Assembly (NCBI GenBank): GCA_964403015.1 | Contig: CAYOEJ010000017.1 | Coordinates: 1 to 36,640 of the forward strand | DNA length: 36,640 bases | Direction of reading: 5' to 3' | From: CAYOEJ01 sp964403015 | GTDB lineage: Bacteria; Actinomycetota; Actinomycetes; Actinomycetales; Actinomycetaceae | Shown here: piece after piece, positions 1 through 8,600 of the stretch | How the letters are laid out: the number at the start of each line of letters is the position of its first letter | Numbering within the stretch: position 1 is the first letter of the stretch | Translations under genes and position numbers: made by a program | Notes under the pieces: generated by a model | The model's database searches: none | Told to the model about the DNA's origin: nothing | What the model saw: only the letters and a program-made list of their open reading frames with translations

Positions 1-434
1 GAGACGATGTTGTAGTTCTTTCCAGAAAAATTGATCTTCATGCCGTGGGTGAGGTGGCCGCCGTGAGCCAGCTCGAGGCCCATGACCGTATCCCCCGGAG
101 TACACAGCGCGTGGTAGATGGCGGCGTTTGCCTGCGCTCCCGAGTGTGGCTGGACGTTGACGTAGCCCGCACCGAAAAGCTCTTTGGCGCGCTCGATCGC
201 AAGATTCTCAGCGATATCCACGTACTCACACCCGCCATAGTAGCGGCGGCCCGGATAACCTTCAGCGTACTTGTTCGTGAGCACCGACCCCTGGGCTTGG
301 AGCACGGAACGCGGCACAAAATTCTCCGATGCGATCATTTCGAGCGTATTTCGCTGACGATCGAGTTCCTTTTCGAGGACCTCGGCAATCTCAGGATCGA
401 ATTCGACAATCGGCTGGTTAAACGCATCTACCAT
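1..434 (-). CDS. glyA: Serine hydroxymethyltransferase, N-terminal part (cut by window edge)
   Basis: This PLP enzyme interconverts serine + THF and glycine + 5,10-methylene-THF, the main entry of one-carbon units. Reading the minus strand from ATG at 434 gives about 144 residues before the window ends. They contain the family's N-terminal signatures MIASENFVP, QGSVLTNKYAEGYPGRRYYGG, QPHSGAQAN and ELAHGGHLTHG. The active-site lysine region lies beyond the window, so the gene is partial only because of the cut. A GGAGGA ribosome binding site lies about 10 nt before the ATG. The gene is divergent from purU, with 154 bp between the two starts, and both enzymes act on folate-bound one-carbon units. 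Identification is secure. Confidence 0.96.
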   Translation of the reverse strand, partial: MVDAFNQPIVEFDPEIAEVLEKELDRQRNTLEMIASENFVPRSVLQAQGSVLTNKYAEGYPGRRYYGGCEYVDIAENLAIERAKELFGAGYVNVQPHSGAQANAAIYHALCTPGDTVMGLELAHGGHLTHGMKINFSGKNYNIV

Positions 435-588
435 GCTGGCGTATCCTCCGTTTTGTGGACGCATTTGCGATGCATTCAAGACTACCGGAAACAGTGTCGG
501 CTCCTCGGAATGTCTCACCGGTGCTCTCTCGATGCTCTCCTACCGGACGCTCGCGGGAGAAATCGTCGTCGTCGCCTATCCTGAGAGC

Positions 589-1434
589 GTGAGCGAAAAA
601 CTGGTATTTACTATCTCGTGTCCGGACAAGCCCGGAATCGTCTACGCTGTCACCGGCCTTTTGGTGAACGTGGGCGGCAACATTATGGAGTCGCAGCAGT
701 TCAACGACGCCGAATCCGGACTTTTCTTCATTCGTATCGAAGCGAACGTGCCCGGCGGACGCGAGACGATTGCGAATGCTTTCGCGGCGCTCGCTCGCCA
801 GTATCAAATGACGTACACGATTACCGAATCAGATCGTCCCATGCGTGCGCTCATCATGGTCTCGAAGGAATCCCATTGCCTCACTGACATTCTCTCCAAG
901 CAACGCGAGGGCCGGTTGCCGATCGAGATCGTGGGCGTGGTAGGCAATCATGAGACGCTTAAGCCCATCGTTGACTTCTACGAGACCGACTTCATTCACA
1001 TCCCCATTTCGGCAGAGACGAAGGCTGATGCAGAGTCCGAGCTTTTGGAGATCATCGAGGATCGCGACGTCGAGGTAGTTGTTCTCGCTCGCTACATGCA
1101 GATTCTTTCTTCGCAAGTGTGCGAGAAACTTGCCGGAAACATTATCAATATTCACCACTCGTTCCTGCCGTCCTTCAAGGGCGCTCGGCCCTACGCACAA
1201 GCTCATCAACGCGGGGTAAAGCTCATCGGTGCCACTGCCCACTACGTGACGACCGATCTGGACGAGGGCCCGATCATCGAACAGGATGTGGTGCGAGTAG
1301 CTCACGACGACACCGTTCCAGAACTCATGGCGATGGGCGCTGAGGTCGAGCGTCAAGTTCTGTCGAGGGCGGTGCGTTGGCATGCCGAGCATCGTGTGCT
1401 GATGGACGGCACCCGCACGGTCATTTTCAAGTAG
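589..1434 (+). CDS. purU: Formyltetrahydrofolate deformylase
   Basis: Hydrolyses 10-formyl-THF to formate and THF in the cytoplasm, balancing the folate pool and supplying formate. The N-terminus is an ACT-type domain (FTISCPDKPGIVYAVTGLL, about residues 5-24). The rest is a formyltransferase-like hydrolase domain with VVGNHETL, VVLARYMQILS, the catalytic-loop sequence NIHHSFLPSFKGARPY and IGATAHYVTTDLDEGPII. The reading frame is open from 433, but homologous proteins begin just before the SCPD motif, so I chose GTG at 589, giving 281 aa, the usual family length. The Shine-Dalgarno at this start is weak, so a slightly different start is possible. The gene converges on the tetR gene. PurN lacks the ACT domain, which makes PurU the better call. 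Confidence 0.93.
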   Translation: MSEKLVFTISCPDKPGIVYAVTGLLVNVGGNIMESQQFNDAESGLFFIRIEANVPGGRETIANAFAALARQYQMTYTITESDRPMRALIMVSKESHCLTDILSKQREGRLPIEIVGVVGNHETLKPIVDFYETDFIHIPISAETKADAESELLEIIEDRDVEVVVLARYMQILSSQVCEKLAGNIINIHHSFLPSFKGARPYAQAHQRGVKLIGATAHYVTTDLDEGPIIEQDVVRVAHDDTVPELMAMGAEVERQVLSRAVRWHAEHRVLMDGTRTVIFK

Positions 1435-1443
1435 CTTCGCGCT

Positions 1444-1486
1444 GCGTTCTCTCGAGAATTCGCTACGCTCACTCGAGAAGGAACGC
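1444..1486. terminator. Hairpin between convergent purU and tetR
   Basis: The arms GCGTTCTCTCGAG (1444-1456) and CTCGAGAAGGAACGC (1472-1486) are complementary apart from a small bulge. They lie just after the purU stop, and the right arm overlaps the end of tetR. The position suits a bidirectional transcription end, but there is no clear T-tract on either strand, so intrinsic termination is unproven. Confidence 0.4.
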
Positions 1487-2086
1487 GATCGATTCCTTCA
1501 TGCGTTCATGGATGTCACCCATGTCAGCAGACCCGGTAGAAACCTGAAGGAAATTCATGTAGATCGAGGAATACATCGCGTGGGCGATCCTCGCCCGGTC
1601 GCGTTCAGGTACGCGTTGATTCCCTTCAAGCTCGCCCAAGATCTCATAGATCTTCGGCTCGAAACGTTGAACCACGTGCACAATTTTCTGGCGTGCCTGC
1701 CCTTGGGCATTGCCGTAGAGAACCTCACGATGAAATGCGAGGGCGTTGCGTTCTTGCTGGACCGCTAGGTCGAGAAACGGTTCAAGCAGCGCAAAGATCG
1801 CGTCGGAGGCAAGCGCGCGCGTGGCCGCCGGGCGTTGAGTCTGTGCGGGCATCGCTAGGTGCTCGCCCATGAAGGTAATGAGAAGATCGGCCTTGGTTCC
1901 AATATGGCGGAAAAGAGTTCCAGTACTCACGCCCGCGCGATCTGCCAACTCCGCGGTGGTCACCTGATCAAAGTCTCGCTCTTGAAGTAGACCCTGCGCC
2001 GCCGTCATGATGCGCTCAAGGTTGGCACGGCGATTCATTTCGCGCTTTCCGAGGTTCGTCTCGCGCTTTCCGATCTGCTCCGTCAT
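1469..2086 (-). CDS. TetR-family transcriptional regulator at the end of the FAS operon
   Basis: A 205-aa one-component repressor-like protein. The N-terminal TetR helix-turn-helix is clear: about residues 20-68 include ERIMTAAQGLLQERDF, TTAELADRAGVSTGTLFRHI and GTKADLL. The C-terminal ligand/dimer domain is not diagnostic. The ATG at 2086 lies 2 nt after the acpS stop, which suggests translational coupling as the last gene of birA-acc-fas-acpS. A second in-frame ATG at 2038 is possible, because the first residues are a 21-nt near-duplication (GKRETNL/GKREMNR). TetR-type proteins such as FasR regulate fatty-acid synthesis genes in corynebacteria and mycobacteria. The position suggests a similar role here, sensing acyl-CoA and controlling its own operon, but orthology to FasR is not shown. 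Confidence 0.85.
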   Translation of the reverse strand: MTEQIGKRETNLGKREMNRRANLERIMTAAQGLLQERDFDQVTTAELADRAGVSTGTLFRHIGTKADLLITFMGEHLAMPAQTQRPAATRALASDAIFALLEPFLDLAVQQERNALAFHREVLYGNAQGQARQKIVHVVQRFEPKIYEILGELEGNQRVPERDRARIAHAMYSSIYMNFLQVSTGSADMGDIHERMKESIAFLLE

Positions 2087-2088
2087 GC

Positions 2089-2601
2089 CTAGATCATAGC
2101 TTCGTTGCTCAACACAACGATCGCTGTGGCATACCCGCCGTCGTGGGACATCGACACGTGCGCTCGTAGACCGACCGACCTCTCATAGGCCTCGCGAACC
2201 CTGCCTTCAAGAACAATCATCGGACGATTCCACGCATCGGCGTCCACCACGATCTCGGCCATGTCGACCTGTCCCATGACGGGCGCTGACCCAGCAAGCG
2301 CACCAGACCACGCCTTGATGAAAGCTTCCTTCGCGGCCCAGCGTGCAGCTAGGTGGTGAGCTTCGGGTTGCCCCGTTTCGAGCGAACGTCGCCGGGCCAG
2401 CCGGATCTCGCGCGCCGCAAACGACTCCGAGAACCTCGAACCCGGCAGGTCAAGTTGCTCGGCAAAGCCATCGACGTCGACGAGATCAATACCGACGCCG
2501 GCGACTCCCGCGCCCGCGACCCCCGCGCCCGCGACCCCTGCGCCCGGCGCAATGCCGGGCGCACTACCGGGCGCACTACCGGGCACATCGAGCTCAGCCA
2601 T
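2089..2601 (-). CDS. acpS: Holo-[acyl-carrier-protein] synthase with repeat-built N-terminal extension
   Basis: Transfers 4'-phosphopantetheine from CoA to the serine of the FAS carrier domain. The core begins at VAGVGIDLVDVDGFAEQL, with the Mg-binding aspartate in GIDLVDV. It continues with FAAREI, the family signature AARWAAKEAFIKA and the C-terminal VSMSHDGGYATAIVV. I chose ATG 2601 (170 aa), overlapping the FAS stop by 8 nt; ATG 2610 is an alternative, and neither has a strong ribosome binding site. Normal AcpS starts almost at GIDLV and has about 120-130 residues. Here about 35 residues precede it, made of PGSA/PGIA and GAGVA units encoded by tandem DNA repeats. Position after FAS-I is the standard actinobacterial arrangement. 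The extension is probably a flexible tail. Confidence 0.93.
   Translation of the reverse strand: MAELDVPGSAPGSAPGIAPGAGVAGAGVAGAGVAGVGIDLVDVDGFAEQLDLPGSRFSESFAAREIRLARRRSLETGQPEAHHLAARWAAKEAFIKAWSGALAGSAPVMGQVDMAEIVVDADAWNRPMIVLEGRVREAYERSVGLRAHVSMSHDGGYATAIVVLSNEAMI
2501..2580. repeat. Two adjoining tandem repeats in the acpS 5' end (3 x 15 bp and 3 x 12 bp)
   Basis: On the + strand, GCGACYCCYGCGCCC occurs three times in a row (2501-2515, 2516-2530, 2531-2545). It adjoins three 12-bp units of GGGCGCACTACC type (2545-2556 diverged, 2557-2568, 2569-2580). Both unit lengths are multiples of three, so copy-number change would keep acpS in frame and only lengthen or shorten its Gly/Ala/Pro-rich N-terminus. 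Confidence 0.9.
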
Positions 2602-5600
2602 AGAATCCATCGCTGCCCAGTCGGGCCTCGGGATCGAGCAGCATCGCGGCCTCAACCTCGTGTGCATCGCCCGCGCCTCTGAACCTGCGCGATTCAACCG
2701 ACTCGAAGAGCGGACCGTGGCCGATCATGCCCTGTTCGATACGGCGTGCACCATCGCGCAGTCGGTCGGTGGCCCGTTCACGCCACTGCTTCGCTGCCTC
2801 GTCGCCCAAGCTTCGCACCACGGCAGCTTCGAAAGCTCCGGGGTGAACGAAAGCCATCATGGAACTCACGTGACCAAAGCCGAGTGAGGTTGCCAGGGCG
2901 GCCTTGATCACGCCGCGCTTGCCGAGATTGAGCGGATCTCGAAGCCACACGAGGAACTCGTCAACTTCAAAGACCGGATCGAGGTTATCGAGCGAACGGT
3001 TGGCCGGAACCACACCGCTTGCGAACACCTGCATGAGCCCGGAGATTTGGAACAGCGCGGCGCCGCCCTTCGAGTGCCCCGTCAGAGTCTTCTGCGAGAT
3101 CACGTGCAAAGGGTTGCCTTCGCTGCGCCCAAGAGCCTTCGCGAGACGTACGTGAAGCTCAGCCTCATTCGGGTCATTCGCGTTCGTCGAGGTGTCGTGC
3201 TTCGACAGCACGGCGATGTCATCCGCGCTCACGCCAAGAGCCCGCAGGTTCTTCGCGAGCCTCGATTCCGTGCCACCAAGACCAGCGCCAAGAGCACCGA
3301 GACCAGGGGCCGGGATCGAGGTATGCGCGCCGTCGGCGAACGACTGAACGTAGCCAACCACGCCATAGACGGGAAGCCCCATCTCCACGGCGAGGTCACC
3401 GCGCGCAATAAGCACGGTTCCGCCGCCTTGGCCCTCAACGAATCCACCGCGCCGCAGATCGCCCGCGCGAGAGAAGAATCGATCATGGATTCCCTGATCC
3501 CGCAGCGCCTGCGACGACGCCGTGGCGTTCATGTTTCCGAATCCTTCGAGCGACTCGACCGAGAGATCGTCGTTCGCACCGGTCACAACGAAGCGCGCCT
3601 TACCGGTGGCGATCTTGTCCACACCCTCTTCGAGCGAGACCGCCGCGGACGCACACGCCGCCACAGGCTGAACCATGGCGCCGTATCCTCCGACGTAGGT
3701 CTGCATCGTGTGTGCCGCAATGACGTTCGGCAGAGTTTCCTGCAGGATGTCCTGCGGAATATCCTCGCCACGGAAACGGTCCACAAACAGCTTGCGCATC
3801 GACGCCATTCCGCCAAAGCCCGTGCCCTGAGTGGAGGCGACCTCGGTCGGGTGAACCGCCTCGAGCAGCTCAGCTGGGGTAAATCCAGCGGACATAAAGG
3901 CATCGACAGTCGTTACCAGGTTCCACACGGCCATCTTGTCCGCGTTTTCGATCATCGACGCCGGGATACCCCAGCGAGTTGGATCGAAATCGGTTGGGAA
4001 CTGCCCCGTCACAAACCGCTTGAGCGCGGTGTGCTTCGGAACGAGCGCAGTGGCACCCTTCTTGCGGGTTACCTTCCACTCGCCGTCGACGACGGTAGCT
4101 TCCGTAAACCGCGGATCCGCAGCAACGTGGTTCTCGGCTTCCTCAGCGCTGGCGACGCTGAAAGTCACTGGGCGATCGAGGAAGACAGTAACGACGTCGG
4201 TCGTGCCGCCATCGCTGATCGGTCCGGCGTCGACGAGCTGGCGAATACCCGAACGTGCCACGACTTCGTCGCGGAACCGCTCGTAAATATCGGCCTCGTC
4301 CACGAGGTTATCCTCGGCGTCATACCAGCCAGCCTTCGGCGATTCGTGCCACTCGAGCAAGCCGGTCATCCAAGCGAGCTCGAGCACGCCGGCAGCCGTG
4401 AGTTCGACCTCGCCGTCCGCCTGAATACCCAGCTCGGCGGCCAGTCGGGTACGGGCAGAGCCCCATGGGCCAACCTCTCCCACGCCAACGACGACAACGA
4501 GATCTTCCGGTTTTGCGGTACCCGTCGACCAATCGTCGGTCAGCTCAGGAATAGAGATCTCACTCGGGGTCGGCAGAGCTGAAATCGATGTGCTCGCCTC
4601 GACGTCGGTCGGTTCGACATTCTCAACCTCGGGCGTCAGCGACGCGAAGTCAATCTCGTCAAGGCCACCGGTGAGATCAGCATCGATCGGCGCACTCTCG
4701 GCACGCTCGCGCGCATCGGCAGACGCAAGACCGATGAGTTCATCAGATATTTCATCCGTGGACCACGTCCGGATCCCTGCCGCTTCCGCGGCCTGCGCGA
4801 GTGGATCGTTGCCGCCCATGAGCCCGGTGCCACGCACCCAGCCAATACGAGCGTGCGCGAAGGTGACTCGCTTCGCCCACGGTTCCACCTTCCACTTGTT
4901 CAAGATCGCGTCGAATGCGGCCTTGACCTCGCCATATGCTCCGTCGCCGCCGAAGATTCCACGGTTCGGTGAGCCTGGCAGGACCACGTGCAGCCTATGG
5001 CCGACCACGGTGTCAGAGCCGATCTCGGCCAGTCCCGTGAGCAGGCGTTCTACGCCCCACAGCATGAGTCGTGCCTGCGTTTCGGTGTCCGCCCCCGCGT
5101 TGTCCATCATTCCGAACACGCGTGGCGCGGCGAACGGGAACAGAAGATCGGGGATCATCGCCGGCTTCTTCTCTTGCGTGGTGCCCCCAACGGTCTCGCG
5201 AACGGGCTCGGCAATCCACGTCACGAGCGAATCGATGTCGCGGTACGAGCTCAGGTTTGCCGGGACGAGCCACAGCTGCGCTCCCCCGCGAGCATTCTCG
5301 CGGTAGATCTTCCGGCCCGCGAGCAAGCGCTTCTGGTCCACCTTCGACGCGGTCGCAATGACGGTCGCGCCACCGGCAAGCAGACGCTTGACGAGTCCAC
5401 CCGCAATCGACTCGGGCGTCATTCCCGTGACGACGGCAATCTGGCCGGCATGCTCTCCAGCCTCAGTCGACCTCGCATCGGCGGCAATCTCTGCAAGCCG
5501 CTGCGCAATCGATGCCTCCGCGCTCCTCGCAAGATACTCCGCTTGGCGGGCGACCTCTTCACCTACGCCGACAAAATTCGCGGCGACCTGCTCGCCGTTA

Positions 5601-8600
5601 GCAATGCGCGCGACATCTTCACGAGCGGTTGCCCAACGGTCGTTAAGCAGCACTGCCTTCTTCGCAGAGAACGCGGGCGTCACGAGCTGCGGCCAATTAG
5701 CGCCCAGCTCGGCACTGACAGTATCGAACAGTTCGGTGTCCTCAACCTGGACCTGCCCGGCCAACGGCAACTTTCCGAGTCGCTCGAGAAGATCGCGAGC
5801 ATTCTCAGCCAAGGTGCCGGTGATCTCGTCCGAGAACGCATCGAGTGCGGCCGAATCAACGACTGCTCCTCCGCCACCGCCACCGGCGCTCGGCTTCGCG
5901 ACACCAATTCCGCGAAGCTGACCAACGCGCTCTACCGCGGCGTCGATAATGGCGTTAACTTCCGCTACCGACGTCGGTGTGGACTCACCGAGTACTGCCA
6001 GATCGCCTCCGCGACCAGACTTGCCCTCGCGAGTATCGAGAAGAACGACGGCGGTTGCCCACGCGATCCAGCCCGCGCCCAGACCCCACGTGCCACCAAC
6101 GTGATCAGCAATATGGGACTGTTTCAGACCTGCCGCACCGAAGAGCTTGCGCGTGCGTTCGGTGATGGCCTCGCCCAGAACCGAGCCGAACGGCTTGTAG
6201 TTGTGTGCGAGCTTATCGACCGTCTTCGACAATTCAGCAACCGAGGCTTCGGCTGCTCCGTCAATCGATGCAAGGTTGAGCTCGGAAGCCATATCCATCA
6301 GCACCTGGTTGCGCTTGGATGAGACGCCATTGGTCAACGACTCGACATTGTCAGAATCACCAATCTGTTCGAGCGTGAGCTTGTTGGAGTATGCGAGCAG
6401 GACGCGTACCGCGTCTGCCGCGGTGAAAGGAATCTCCTCGGTGGTGCCTCCAGCTGGAGCTGGGGTGACAGCGACTTGCGCATCGGCAGGAAGCTGGACT
6501 TCGGGCGCCTTCGCAGATTCTCTCACCTCCGCTGGCTCGCTTACCTCCTGTGACTCACTCTCCTCGACCGACTCACTCGGCTCGAAAGCAACCGCCGCCA
6601 CGTCCTCGTTGTACACGATCTTTGCATCGCGCTGGGCGTTGTACGTGTTGACCTTCTTGCCTGCGAAGCGCGGCTGAGCCAAGGTCTTGGCGGCCAAGTT
6701 CGCCAGCGTTGGGGAATTCGCGAGGCCGATCTCAACCAAGGTCTCCACGCCTGCCTTGGCGAAAAGGAATTCCTGAGTCTCAATCCAGCGGACTGGAGAG
6801 GCAAACTGCCACGCCAAAAGCTCCACCAGCAGCTGGCGCGCGATCGTCGATCGCTCCGCTACCAGATCGACGTCGTGCCAGCGTTCCCGCAAACACGCCG
6901 TGTACTCGGACGGCACAACGTCGAGAATCGCATCGAGGAACTCAACAGAAAACTCGAAGGGCTGCGCCACAAGGTTGGGGATGTAGCGATGCTCGAGAAC
7001 GTCGGTATCAAGCTCCTGCGGAAGCAATCGATCGAGGAGCTCGCGGAAGTCCTCGACTCCATCGCGCAGACGCGTGGAGTGGAAGGGAACGTCGATGCCG
7101 GGAATGAGGATGAACGGGCGTTTGCCCCCAGACTCGTCTGCCCGGTGCTGAGCGTCCTTCGCGAGGGCGGCAAGGCCGCGGACCGTTCCCGCTACCGCGT
7201 ACTGTTCACCTGCAAGGTTGTAGTTGACGATTTCGATGAACTCACCCGATGCGTCCGCAACGCTCTTGACGTAGTTCTGGACACCGGCGTCGTCCACCCC
7301 GAACTGGTTCGGACGCAAAGCGCCCATCCGGTAATCGGAGTTGCCTTCGCTGTCCCTTGGCACCAGATGGTGCATCGTCGAACCGCGATGGAAAACGATC
7401 TCCAACACGGTCTCGAGCGGGAAGATCTGGCCGTAAGCAGACAGGGCGTTGTACTCGCCCAGCGAGTGGCCGGCAAGGTAAGAATCCTCCACGAGCGCAC
7501 CGGCTTCACGCAGACGCTCGGTCTGTGCGAATGCGACGGTCGCGAGCGCAACCTGGGTAAATTGCGTCAGGTTGAGCACGCCCTCGGGGTGGCGGTAGGT
7601 CTCGCCTTGTGCCGTGAGCTCCTTCGGGTTGTCGCGAACGACTGCCAAAATGGAGAATCCGAGGGTCGCGCGGGTGTGCGCATCGGCGCGCTCCCAAACG
7701 TCGCGAGCTGCGGCAGATTCGGCACGCTCGTTAAGAGCCATGCCCTGCTCTTGGATTCCCTGACCGGGATAAACATAGGCGGTGAGCGGCGGGGATACGG
7801 TGGCCGTGGCCATCGAGACCACGCTCTTGTTCACGCGGCAGGTGACTTCGAGAATCAAGCCACCGCCCTTAACGCTGCCGATACGTTCGACCGTGATGTC
7901 TACCTCGTCACCGAGCGCAACCATGCCGAACATACGGTAGGTCCAGCCTTGGATGTGCCAGTAGTGGCCCGATTCGTCGGTGGCGGCGACCGTGTGCTGA
8001 GCTGCGGCACACAGCCACATGCCGTGCACGAGCGGCGCTTCCATGCCGGCCACATTGGCCGCACGATAGGAGGTATGGATCGGGTTGTAGTCGCCCGAGA
8101 CCATCGCAAACGCCGTCATGTCATCAGGAGCGGTGACCTTCGCACGACGCAGTACCGAGCGCGGCGTATCGGTGATGTCCTGCTCGATTCCTCCCGCGTA
8201 GGGCGGATCTGCCGGATGCTCATTGCCATGGACACGGCCGCGGATAGCGAAACGCTCCATGAATGCGCCAATAACCTCGCCATCTACGGACAGCTCGGTT
8301 TCCACAACCACAACGCGACCCGAGGTTGATTCCATGATCGACGTGCAGCGCGAACGCGCATCAACGCGATCGACGCCCTCGAGATCATCGGTATCGAGAA
8401 GCTCGGTGTGGTCCAGGTGGACCGCATTCAAAAGCCCCTCGATCACCGGGAAGTCGTTGACGATGGCCGAACCGAGTGCGGCATAGATCGACGGCCAGCA
8501 CATGCCGAGCACGGCTGACGGAACGACAGGCGCAAGGTGGAGCGACGCCGGGAGCGTATCCGCAGTGACACCAGCGTGTAGCGTTCCCAGTTCGGGGCGC

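Noticed and set aside
435..588. Possible riboswitch in the glyA/purU divergent region
   Set aside because: On the minus strand a stretch (CCGGTGAGA, TCCG, CCGACACTGT) vaguely resembles part of a cobalamin-riboswitch core, and CTCTCAGG resembles a glycine-aptamer piece. The remaining conserved elements of both, and of the ZTP type, are missing, so I do not call one.
433..588. Longer purU start at ATG 433
   Set aside because: The extra 52 residues have no similarity to PurU, would overlap the glyA start, and homologues begin just before the SCPD motif.
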